A stretch of 21,440 bases of DNA from positions 1 through 21,440 of the forward strand of contig JBGPIT010000041.1 in the NCBI GenBank assembly GCA_041485125.1, in the 5' to 3' direction. The position numbers and the translations under genes were made by a program. The notes beneath the pieces are model-generated. The model saw nothing but the letters and a program-made list of their open reading frames with translations, did no database searches and was not told the origin of the DNA. This DNA is from JBGPIT01 sp041485125. GTDB taxonomy: Bacteria > Desulfobacterota > Binatia > UTPRO1. Below are positions 14,815-21,440 of the stretch, one piece after another. The stretch's first letter is position 1. Every line of letters begins with the position of its first letter.

Positions 14815-15653
14815 GCGAGCCGGCGCTCTCGATCGTCATCTTGACCTGGAACTCGAGAGCGCTCCTCGAGGGCTGTCTCGCCGCGCTGCCCGCGGCGACC
14901 GAGGGTGTCGCGACCGAGCTCATCGTCGTCGACAACGGCTCGCGCGACGACACGGCCGGCGTGCTCACCGCGCATCCGGAGCTGATCGTGATCCGCAACG
15001 CCGAGAACCGCGGCGTCGCCCCCGCGCGGAACCAAGGGCTGCGGCGCGCGCGCGGCGAGCTCGTTGCGCTCCTCGACGTCGATACGGTGGCGGCGCCGCG
15101 CGCGTTCACGATCCTCGTCGAGCAGCTGCGCGCCATGCCGCGCGCCGGCGTCGTCGCGCCGAAGATGATCGGTCCCGACGGGGCGCTGCAGTACAGCTGC
15201 CGGCGCTTCCCGACCTTGCTCGACAAGCTCGGCCGCCGCTTGCCCGAGCGCTGGGGGCGATCGCTCACCGACGACGTCGAGCTGCGTGGCTGGGACCACG
15301 CGACGGTGCGCGAGGTCGACTACGTGATCGGCGCCTGTCAGGTGATCCGCGCCGCCGCGCTCGCCGAGGTCGGTCTCCTCGACGAGCGGATCTTCTATGG
15401 CCCGGAGGACGTCGATCTCTGCCTGCGCATGCGCCTGGCCGGCTGGTCGGTGGTGTACGTGCCCGCGGCGATGGTGATGCACCTGGAGCGGCGGGTGACG
15501 CGCAAGCTCTGGTCGATGCTCACGGCGCGGCACCTCTACGCGCTCGCCTACTACTTCTGGAAGCATCGCTACCTGTTCACACGGCCGCGGATCGCGCCGG
15601 TGGACCATCGCGCTGCCGCGCGCCCGGGCAGCGCGACGGAGCTGGCACGATGA
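14811..15653 (+). CDS. family 2 glycosyltransferase
   Basis: The product has 280 residues, a compact GT2. Motifs: LSIVILTWNSRALLEGCLAAL (6-26), LIVVDNGSRDDTAGVL (37-52), NAENRGVAPARNQGLRRARG (63-82), the metal-binding DVD (89-91) in LLDVDTVAAP, DYVIGACQVIRAAALAEVG (170-188) and YGPEDVDLCLRMRLAGWSVV (196-215). It likely adds a sugar from a nucleotide-sugar donor to the growing lipid-linked glycan at the cytoplasmic face. GTG 14811 overlaps the previous stop as GTGA and has AGGAG 5 nt upstream, so the start is well supported. The stop in turn overlaps the next gene as ATGA. This places three GT2 genes in one translationally coupled block. Confidence 0.92.
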   Translation: MSEPALSIVILTWNSRALLEGCLAALPAATEGVATELIVVDNGSRDDTAGVLTAHPELIVIRNAENRGVAPARNQGLRRARGELVALLDVDTVAAPRAFTILVEQLRAMPRAGVVAPKMIGPDGALQYSCRRFPTLLDKLGRRLPERWGRSLTDDVELRGWDHATVREVDYVIGACQVIRAAALAEVGLLDERIFYGPEDVDLCLRMRLAGWSVVYVPAAMVMHLERRVTRKLWSMLTARHLYALAYYFWKHRYLFTRPRIAPVDHRAAARPGSATELAR

Positions 15654-16735
15654 GCGCCACGCTGCGCGGCGACTCTCCGCCCGTCCAGGTGGCGATTGCG
15701 CCGGCGCCACCGGCGCTGACGGTCGGCGTTCCGGCGAGCGCCTCCGAGGCCGATCTTGCCGCGACGCTCGCGAGCCTCGACGCCAGCGCCGCGCGGAGCG
15801 GGCGCGCGTACGAGTTGCTGGTCGCGATCAACGGGCCGGAGAGCCCATCGCCCGCGCTCGCCGGCGTACGCGTGTTTGCCGCCGCCGCGGGCCTCACGAT
15901 CGCGGTGAGCGGCGAGCTCGAAGCCGACGCAACGTTGGCGACCTTCACGGAAGCGCCCGATCTGCGCGCGTCTCCCTCACCGCGGTGCGCGCTCCGCGTC
16001 CTCCGTCTCGCCGCGCGCAGCAAGATCGTGGCGTGGAACGCGATCCGCGCCGCCGCCGCGGCGCCGCTCATCGTCTTCGCCGACGCCGACGTGCGGGTGA
16101 GCGCCAACGCCGTCGGCCTGCTCGTCGCGTGCCTCGAGGCCGAGCCGCGGCTTGCCGCGGTCGCCGGACGCGAGGTCGCGGTGCTCGCGCACGGCGACGG
16201 CTTCATCAGCCGCGTCGGCGCGCTGCCGTACCGCTTCGACTTCGCGAACATTCCAGGCCGGCTCTATGCCGTGCGTGCCGACGCCGTACCGCCCGTGTTG
16301 CCGGCGAACGTCATCGCCGAGGACGGGTATCTCACCGTGCAGCTCGGCCGCGAGCGCTTCACGCGCGCGCCGGACGCGGTGGTCTATCTGCGGCCCCCCG
16401 CCACCTCGGCCGAGTACCTGCGGCAGCGGGTGCGGCACGAGCTCGGCAAGATGCAGCTCGCGCGCGAGCTCGCCGACGTCCACCGCGTGCACGGCTTCGG
16501 CCGCGCCCCGTGGCGCGCCTTCCTGCGTGACATCCGGGTGGCGGAGTATCCGTTGGTGGCCGGATCGCTCGCATTCCGCGGCGTCGCGCGGGTCGCGGCG
16601 TGGTGGCAGGCGCGACACGGCTTCGCCGCCGGCTGGCAGGTGCTGCCGACGACCAAGCGATGGCCGCAGGCGGCGAACGGCGCGGAGCGCTCCGACGCGG
16701 CCGCGGCAGCCGCGTCGCGCCGGACGGGAGCCTGA
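15650..16735 (+). CDS. family 2 glycosyltransferase, divergent, with insert
   Basis: The product has 361 residues, a more distant GT2/GT21-like enzyme. The N-terminal strand LTVGVPASASEADLAATLASL (23-43) and YELLVAINGPE (54-64) match the nucleotide-binding start. Residues about 78-120 hold an extra Ala/Thr-rich stretch before SKIVAWNAIRAAAAAPLIVF. The metal motif is DAD (145-147), the acceptor motif is VIAEDGYLTVQLGRE (221-235), and RQRVRHELGK (258-267) resembles the RxxRW-type motif of processive or membrane-anchored GT2s. A low-complexity Ala/Arg/Ser tail ends the protein (about 340-361). ATG 15650 overlaps the preceding stop as ATGA, with GGAG 8 nt upstream. The phosphotransferase gene follows after 3 nt. 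The donor sugar is unknown. Confidence 0.85.
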   Translation: MSATLRGDSPPVQVAIAPAPPALTVGVPASASEADLAATLASLDASAARSGRAYELLVAINGPESPSPALAGVRVFAAAAGLTIAVSGELEADATLATFTEAPDLRASPSPRCALRVLRLAARSKIVAWNAIRAAAAAPLIVFADADVRVSANAVGLLVACLEAEPRLAAVAGREVAVLAHGDGFISRVGALPYRFDFANIPGRLYAVRADAVPPVLPANVIAEDGYLTVQLGRERFTRAPDAVVYLRPPATSAEYLRQRVRHELGKMQLARELADVHRVHGFGRAPWRAFLRDIRVAEYPLVAGSLAFRGVARVAAWWQARHGFAAGWQVLPTTKRWPQAANGAERSDAAAAAASRRTGA

Positions 16736-16738
16736 GGC

Positions 16739-18352
16739 ATGCAGCGGCTCGGACTCCGCGAGCAGAGCACGATCGCGGTCCTGGTCGCGTTCGATCTCGC
16801 CTGGGCCGTGGTCGCCTACGCGATCGCGTTCTTCATCCGGATCTGGCTGCCGGTGCCGTTCACCGCCGACTTCCTGCCGCCGATCCGCATCTTCGAGCTG
16901 CACCACATGCTGCCGCAGATTCTATTGACCGAGGTCGTGATCCTCTACTTCTTCGGCTTCTACGATCTGCGCGCGCTGCGAGCCGGTCTGCGGCCGATCG
17001 TCGACAGCGTGACGGCGCTCTTCGTCCACCTGCTCGCAATCACCGCGCTCTACTTCTTCGCGGGCGACGTCAACTTCCCGCGCTCGGTCTTGGTCCTGTA
17101 CTGGCTCGTGAACGCGTCCGGGCTGGCGCTGATGCGGGATTGGGCGGGTCGCCGCCTGGCGGCGACGTCGCCGGTGCGGGTGGTGCTGGTCGGTACGCGC
17201 GACGAGATCGACGAGTTCCTCGGCGGCGTCGGCTCGCCGCGGCTGCACCACGTCGACGTCGTGGGCGCGGTCACCGTCGAGCCGGAAGAGGAGAGCATCG
17301 GGCGCGCGGCCGCCGCGAAGAGCACCCGCCTGACGATGGTGCCGGCGTCGACGATGGCCGCGGGCGCGACCAGCGCGGGCGCCGCGACGCACGGAACGGT
17401 GCTGGCGTTCGCGGGCGGTGGCGTGGGAGCAGGGAGCGCGCCGGCCGAGTCCCTGGCGCGGCGCCGGAGCGATGGCGCCGGCGCGCGCGGCCCGAGTGGC
17501 GAGCGCTCCGACGCGCCGGCGCGCGGCTTCGACCCGCGCTGGCTCGGCACGCTCGCCGACCTGCCGCGCTTGCTGGAGGAGCTCGACGTCGCCGAGATCG
17601 TGCTGCTCTCGCCGCTCTCGTGGCGCGACCGTCTCGTCGACGGGTTGCTGCGCCAGGCGCGACGGCCGCGCGTCAGCGTCGTGCCGTCGGTCTACGACAT
17701 CCTGGTCGGACGCATCTCGTCGGGGAGGATCCACGACGTGCCGCTCGTCGAGGTGGTGAAGAACCCGCGCGACGACATCGCCTACGTCGTGAAGCGCGGC
17801 ACCGACTTCGCCGCCGCCGGCGTCCTCGCGCTGCTGACCGCGCCGGTCGTGGCGCTGGCGGCGATCGCGATCAAGCTCACGTCGCGCGGTCCGATCTTCT
17901 TCCGCCAGCGCCGCGTCGGCGAGGGCGGCCTCGAGTTCGTGATGTGGAAGCTCCGCACCATGGCGGACGGCGCCGAGGAAGAGAGCGGGCCGGTGATCGC
18001 CAGCGTCGGCGACCGCCGCGTGACACCGGTCGGCCGTCTCCTGCGCGCGAGCCGGATCGACGAGCTGCCACAGCTCCTGAACGTCCTGAACGGCACCATG
18101 AGCCTCGTCGGCCCGCGGCCCGAGCGGCCGGAGTTCGTGCGCCGCTTCGCGCAGGAGATTCCCGGCTACCTCGAGCGCTTCCAAGTGAAGCCGGGCCTGA
18201 CGGGCCTCGCGCAGGTGAACGGCGAGTACCACACCAGCGCCGCCTACAAGCTCAAGTACGACCTGGCGTACATCTACAACTACTCGCTGATCCTCGACCT
18301 CAAGATCATGGCCGAGACGATCAAGGTGATGGTGACCCGCCGCGGCGTGTGA
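16739..18352 (+). CDS. undecaprenyl-phosphate sugar phosphotransferase (WbaP/WcaJ-like initiating enzyme)
   Basis: The product has 537 residues. This enzyme transfers a sugar-1-phosphate from a UDP-sugar to undecaprenyl phosphate and so starts glycan assembly. The layout is that of the long polyprenyl glycosylphosphotransferases: four N-terminal hydrophobic segments (about 12-36, 60-74, 90-108, 116-132), a Rossmann-like CoA-binding-type domain (about 146-320), a membrane re-entrant helix (about 354-380) and the catalytic PglC-like domain. Catalytic-domain motifs: FFRQRRVGEGG (387-397), WKLRTM (403-408), RIDELPQLLNVLNGTMSLVG (439-458) with the Asp441-Glu442 dyad, and KPGLTGLAQVNGEYH (484-498). 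An insert of about 80 Ala/Gly/Arg-rich residues (about 183-263) interrupts the Rossmann-like domain between VVGAVTVE and LGTLADLPRLLEEL. GGGAG lies 8 nt before ATG 16739. It is the last plus-strand gene of the run. Confidence 0.95.
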   Translation: MQRLGLREQSTIAVLVAFDLAWAVVAYAIAFFIRIWLPVPFTADFLPPIRIFELHHMLPQILLTEVVILYFFGFYDLRALRAGLRPIVDSVTALFVHLLAITALYFFAGDVNFPRSVLVLYWLVNASGLALMRDWAGRRLAATSPVRVVLVGTRDEIDEFLGGVGSPRLHHVDVVGAVTVEPEEESIGRAAAAKSTRLTMVPASTMAAGATSAGAATHGTVLAFAGGGVGAGSAPAESLARRRSDGAGARGPSGERSDAPARGFDPRWLGTLADLPRLLEELDVAEIVLLSPLSWRDRLVDGLLRQARRPRVSVVPSVYDILVGRISSGRIHDVPLVEVVKNPRDDIAYVVKRGTDFAAAGVLALLTAPVVALAAIAIKLTSRGPIFFRQRRVGEGGLEFVMWKLRTMADGAEEESGPVIASVGDRRVTPVGRLLRASRIDELPQLLNVLNGTMSLVGPRPERPEFVRRFAQEIPGYLERFQVKPGLTGLAQVNGEYHTSAAYKLKYDLAYIYNYSLILDLKIMAETIKVMVTRRGV

Positions 18353-18440
18353 CGGGTGGCCGAGCCGACGCCGATCCGCCGGCTCGGGTCGTCGGCGGTC
18401 GCCTGGTCGCGAGCGCTGGCGGTGGCGCTCGCGCACGGTC
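18353..18440. terminator. convergent intergenic gap with two GC-rich hairpins
   Basis: Between the convergent stops lie two perfect 8-bp stems: CCGAGCCG (18360-18367) with CGGCTCGG (18380-18387), and GCGAGCGC (18409-18416) with GCGCTCGC (18425-18432). Neither is followed by a T-run, so they would be non-classical, possibly bidirectional, terminators. In such GC-rich DNA, stems of this size can also arise by chance. Confidence 0.4.
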
Positions 18441-19604
18441 TCAGGCGGCGCCCGCGGACGAGCGGGCCGCGGCGATCGCCGTCACCCGCTCCTCCGCTGG
18501 CGCTGCGGCCACGACCGCTTCCGGGACGCGCGCGTATTGCGGCAAGGTCGGGATCTCGCGCCAGCCGTCGGAGTCGAAGACGCCGATGCGGCGGACGACC
18601 TTGATGAAGAGCGCATCGAGCTCGCGCCAGCCGCCGACCGGCAGCGCGATCTCAGCCGACCGCCGGATGCCGTGCACGCGAATCTCCGACACCATCGGCC
18701 CCCAGCCGCGGCTCGGGGCGTCCAATCCGAGGCGGGCGCGGACGTTCTTCGGAACGCCCTGCGCGACGCGGGGCGAGCCCCAGATCATCAAGACCGCTAC
18801 CGTCCGCCGGAGCGCGCCCAAGGCGAGAGACGGCGCGAGCTCGAGCTCGATCCGCGTGCCGCGCAACGCGGCGTAACGCACCGGGTGCGTGCGGTCGACG
18901 GCCGCGGGCGCCTCGATCGTGGCGAATCGCTCGTCGGTGTGTGCGGCGCGCGTGAACGAGCGGCGGTGGAAGACCAGCTGCGTTGCGTGCCGGTCGACGG
19001 CGAGATGCTTGCGGTCCTTCTCCTCCTGAGTGAGCCGCAACCAGAGCGGCGCGTCGTCGTCCGGCCGCAGGGCGCGCGACGTGTGGACGAGGTAGCACGC
19101 GACCAGAAGGCCGCTCCGGTGGCCCTCGAGACGCGCCAACGCGAGGCGCGCGAGCAGACCGACGGCGCTGTGATCGGGATGGCGGTCGCGCCACGACGGC
19201 ATCACGACGATCGTCGGGTTCCAGTGCGCGATCTCGGCCGAGAGCGGCGCGACGACGCGTTCCGGCTCGGTCAGGAGGAGGCGTGCCAAGCCGAGATCGG
19301 GAAGCCCGAGGAAGGTCGCGTTCCGCGCCGGGACGCCGAGCGCGGCGAGCGCGCCGAGCGCCTCGCACCGGCGCCGCGCGCCCCAACGCAGCCGATCGGG
19401 CGCTGCGATCCGCCAGCGGTACTCGAGCACCCGCTGCGGCCAGGCATTGTTCTCTCCGTCGGTGACGAAGACGACTCGCGTCGACGCGCCCGCCGCGGCG
19501 GCGCGCTGGAGCAAGCCTCCGGTCGCGAGCGTCTCGTCGTCGGGATGCGGCGCCAGGACGAGCAGCCGATCGTCGCTCGTGAAGCCACGGAAGGACGCGC
19601 TCAT
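18441..19604 (-). CDS. PIG-L family GlcNAc-type deacetylase
   Basis: The product has 387 residues. It belongs to the PIG-L/LmbE family, zinc-dependent N-deacetylases acting on N-acetylglucosamine groups of lipid-linked or small-molecule glycans. The metal and catalytic motif PHPDDETLATGG (19-30) and the second motif HPDHSAVG (142-149) are both present, as is VVFVTDGENNAWPQ (44-57). Residues beyond about 250 form an extra beta-rich region (GTRIELELAPSLALG and SEIRVHGIRRSAEIALPVGGW) not needed for the core fold. The C-terminal 20 residues are low complexity and coincide with a long DNA inverted repeat. No signal peptide is seen, so it is likely cytoplasmic. ATG 19604 overlaps the stop of the membrane protein upstream as ATGA, so the pair is co-transcribed. 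It may de-N-acetylate a sugar of the glycan made by the neighbouring operon. Confidence 0.9.
   Translation of the reverse strand: MSASFRGFTSDDRLLVLAPHPDDETLATGGLLQRAAAAGASTRVVFVTDGENNAWPQRVLEYRWRIAAPDRLRWGARRRCEALGALAALGVPARNATFLGLPDLGLARLLLTEPERVVAPLSAEIAHWNPTIVVMPSWRDRHPDHSAVGLLARLALARLEGHRSGLLVACYLVHTSRALRPDDDAPLWLRLTQEEKDRKHLAVDRHATQLVFHRRSFTRAAHTDERFATIEAPAAVDRTHPVRYAALRGTRIELELAPSLALGALRRTVAVLMIWGSPRVAQGVPKNVRARLGLDAPSRGWGPMVSEIRVHGIRRSAEIALPVGGWRELDALFIKVVRRIGVFDSDGWREIPTLPQYARVPEAVVAAAPAEERVTAIAAARSSAGAA
18445..18506. repeat. imperfect inverted repeat within the 3' end of the PIG-L gene
   Basis: The left arm 18445-18466 pairs with the right arm 18485-18506, with 19 of 22 positions complementary. 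Between them the 10-bp perfect palindrome GGCGATCGCC (18471-18480) marks the centre. Because of this symmetry both strands read similar peptides here, such as RSSAGAA. It could be a bidirectional terminator or a REP-like element that has become the last codons of the gene. Confidence 0.6.
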
Positions 19605-21400
19605 GATGACGGCACCATGCCCGGGTCCGCCGCCCGTGCCGCGAACGGCGAGAACCCGCGCTCGAGCGTCGGGGCCCAGACCAACGCGAGCGGTCCCTCG
19701 TCGGCCTTCGTCCGGAAAACGTGGCGCCCCGTCGTGAGCGCGCGCGGGCCGTCGTAGCGCTCGCCGTCGAGCTCGCCGTGCGCCGTCCCGGCGGCGGAGG
19801 CGACGGCGTAGGGCGCAGGAATCTCCACGTGGAAGACGATGCCGGTCCGCGCCCGCGATGGCGACGTCGTCAGCATCCGGCCGGCGACGCGCAGCCGCCC
19901 GACCGAGAGATAGTGGTCGCGGAGAAACGCTCGCGCGCGCGGCGGCAGTCGGTCCGAGTCGGGCACCGCGACGTGGGTGGCGGTCGTGATCAGTCGCTCG
20001 GAAATCGTATCGGCCAAGAGTCCGCGCTCGAGCCGCTCGCGCGTGAAGGTCTCGAGGGCGTAGAAGAAGGGCCGCGGCCGGAAGACGGTCTCGCCTTTCA
20101 GGTCCATCACCTCGTCGCCGGGCCGAGTCAGCCGGAGCACGTCGGCGATGAGGTCCGGGTCGACGCGGATGGGTCCGCCGGCGACGGGAGCGACCTCGAG
20201 CAGCACGCCGATCTGGGCCAGCGCCACCAGCGTGAGCGCATACGGCACGAGGCCCGCCCGGAGCCGCCAGCGCGGGCGCGACCGGACCGCGGCGCGCCCG
20301 GCCAGCACGCCGAGCGCGGCGACGAAGACGAGGAGGATCGGCAAGGCGACTTGGTAGTCCTGCTTGGTCTCGACCGGCCACAGGCTCTCGAGGAGGGCGA
20401 TGTAGACCGCGCCGGCGAGGAAGAGCGCCATGCGCCGCGCGGCTTCGCCGTGCGATCGTGCGGTGACGAAGCAGACGCGCGCGCCGAGCCAGCAGAGCGG
20501 CACGAACGCGGCGAGCGTCAAGAGGCGGAGCGGCCAGCCCATGCCGAGCTGGAGGCCCGGAAGCACGTTGTGCGTGATCGTTCCGTAGAGGAACGGCGTG
20601 AGCGCGCCCTTGGTCGCGAAAAAGAGCATGACAGCGAGCGGGACGATCGACGTGCCAAGTACCGCCGCGACGGTGAAGCGGCGCAGCGTCCTCGCCTCGA
20701 CGCCGGACGGTCGCGGTACGACCAGACGAACGACGCCGGTCGCGATCGCGAGCGCCGCGATGCAAAGGCCGGTCTTCAGCGACACGGCGAGGTCCGCTCC
20801 GAGCAAGAACCCGCCGGCGAGCCCGCGCCATGGCTCGAGGCGTCCCGCCAAGAGCACCGTCAGCGAGGCGAGCCACAGCGCCGCCCAGAGTGTGTCGGCG
20901 CGAAACTCGACCGAGGTCAGGAAGAAGCGCGGGCACGCCGCGAGCCATACTGCGGCCCAGACGCCGACCGACTCGCCGAACGTCGTGCGGCTGAGGAGAT
21001 AGGTGCACCACAGCGTGAAGCCGGAGATCGGGATCATCGCGACGCGCATCCACGCGATGATCGCGGGGTCCTCGCCGAACGCCGCCGCGAACGGCGCCAG
21101 CATCATGTGAAAGAGCGGCGCGTGGTTGTCGAAAACGTCGCGGTAAGGCAGCAGTCCCTGCGTCCACGCCCAGACGATGTGGAGATGCTGCGGCTCGTCG
21201 GTGTCGATGCGGAACGAGAAGACGTACGCGAGCCGGAGCGCGAGCACGACGAGCAGGACACTGCCGGCGAGGACGTACTCGCGCTGGCTCGGACGCGCGT
21301 CGAGCGCGGCGGCGCGGAACGTGATCGATCGCACCGCCGCCCGCCGCATGAAGCGATCCCGGCCGACGTCGTCCACGTGACGCGGAGCCGCGTACGCCAT
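19601..21400 (-). CDS. GT39-like polytopic membrane glycosyltransferase
   Basis: The product has 599 residues. It is a GT-C fold membrane protein of the polyprenyl-phosphate-sugar-dependent type. After a basic N-terminal tail and the first hydrophobic segment (about 43-63), the first extracytoplasmic loop carries the catalytic-type acidic motif DTDEPQHLH (66-74). GLLPYRDVFDNHAPLFHM (82-99) follows, as in the PMT/ArnT superfamily. About nine further hydrophobic segments lie between residues 113 and 402. The remaining 200 residues form a soluble C-terminal domain. It could add or rearrange sugars on a lipid-linked glycan in the periplasm. The start is ATG 21400; GTG 21403 directly before it is an alternative. 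The gene overlaps the PIG-L gene by 4 nt and is the other half of a two-gene minus-strand operon. It is unlike the plus-strand GT39-like protein in detail, so it is not an obvious duplicate. Confidence 0.87.
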   Translation of the reverse strand: MAYAAPRHVDDVGRDRFMRRAAVRSITFRAAALDARPSQREYVLAGSVLLVVLALRLAYVFSFRIDTDEPQHLHIVWAWTQGLLPYRDVFDNHAPLFHMMLAPFAAAFGEDPAIIAWMRVAMIPISGFTLWCTYLLSRTTFGESVGVWAAVWLAACPRFFLTSVEFRADTLWAALWLASLTVLLAGRLEPWRGLAGGFLLGADLAVSLKTGLCIAALAIATGVVRLVVPRPSGVEARTLRRFTVAAVLGTSIVPLAVMLFFATKGALTPFLYGTITHNVLPGLQLGMGWPLRLLTLAAFVPLCWLGARVCFVTARSHGEAARRMALFLAGAVYIALLESLWPVETKQDYQVALPILLVFVAALGVLAGRAAVRSRPRWRLRAGLVPYALTLVALAQIGVLLEVAPVAGGPIRVDPDLIADVLRLTRPGDEVMDLKGETVFRPRPFFYALETFTRERLERGLLADTISERLITTATHVAVPDSDRLPPRARAFLRDHYLSVGRLRVAGRMLTTSPSRARTGIVFHVEIPAPYAVASAAGTAHGELDGERYDGPRALTTGRHVFRTKADEGPLALVWAPTLERGFSPFAARAADPGMVPSS

Positions 21401-21440
21401 CACTCAGTCCGGGGAGCGCTCGTGGAGGGGACGGGCCCGC
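21400..21440 (-). CDS. possible 3' tail of an upstream minus-strand gene
   Basis: Reading the minus strand, an open stretch of 12 codons (GPVPSTSAPRTE) ends in TGA that overlaps the first base of ATG 21400 (TGATG). This would fit a coupled upstream gene. Too little is present to identify it, and a second frame is also open until TGA at 21405-21407. Confidence 0.2.
   Translation of the reverse strand, partial: GPVPSTSAPRTE

Noticed and set aside
19605..21167. N-terminal extension of the PIG-L frame to more than 900 codons
   Set aside because: The extension lies antiparallel in frame to nothing functional; it is an out-of-frame shadow of the minus-strand GT39-like gene, and the PIG-L homology starts right after ATG 19604.
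1..21440. tRNA, rRNA, CRISPR arrays, insertion sequences or transposase remnants
   Set aside because: No cloverleaf-like gene, regularly spaced direct repeats, transposase-like frame or paired terminal repeats were noticed on reading both strands; a covariance search would be needed to exclude small RNAs.

Overview
The window is GC-rich, tightly packed bacterial DNA. It carries lipoprotein and Tat signal peptides and an ABC O-antigen-type exporter, which points to a Gram-negative cell envelope. The very high GC, GTG starts and lack of obvious Shine-Dalgarno sequences at many starts fit a deltaproteobacteria-like lineage (for example Myxococcota, Desulfobacterota or Binatota). The sequence alone does not fix the taxon. 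No tRNA, rRNA, CRISPR array or insertion sequence was seen.

Region 1 (about 41-2531): a Wzm-type permease, a Wzt-type ATPase with a C-terminal substrate-recognition domain, and a small lipoprotein-like protein. Region 2 (about 2571-4003): a self-contained transcription unit. It has a sigma70-like promoter, a leader of about 235 nt, one secreted eight-cysteine protein of unknown function, and a strong intrinsic terminator. This unit looks less GC-rich than its surroundings. Region 3 (4075-7135): two predicted lipoproteins, a beta-propeller with five Asp-boxes and a sulfatase-superfamily enzyme that has Thr at the usual Cys/Ser nucleophile site. Region 4 (7172-18352): a long plus-strand glycan-assembly run. 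It encodes a GT39-like membrane protein, a methyltransferase/beta-domain/methyltransferase fusion, four family-2 glycosyltransferases, a Tat-exported protein of unknown function, and a WbaP/PglC-type initiating sugar-phosphate transferase. Several of these junctions are 4-nt ATGA or GTGA overlaps. Region 5 (18441-21400, minus strand, convergent): a second GT39-like membrane protein overlapping a PIG-L family deacetylase by 4 nt.

Inferred model: the phosphotransferase loads the first sugar phosphate onto undecaprenyl phosphate and the GT2 enzymes extend the chain in the cytoplasm. The methyltransferase fusion may methylate or cap it, and Wzm/Wzt exports it using the Wzt C-terminal domain to recognise the chain. 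The GT39-like proteins, PIG-L deacetylase and lipoproteins could decorate or trim the glycan or lipid during or after export. No Wzx flippase or Wzy polymerase is visible here, which agrees with the ABC-dependent route.

The least explained items are the Tat protein with a tiny coupled leader ORF, the secreted eight-Cys protein with its unusual leader, the double-methyltransferase fusion beside a coiled-coil-tailed GT2, the Thr-type sulfatase, and a set of Ala/Arg/Ser-rich inserts with local hairpin potential in several of the proteins.
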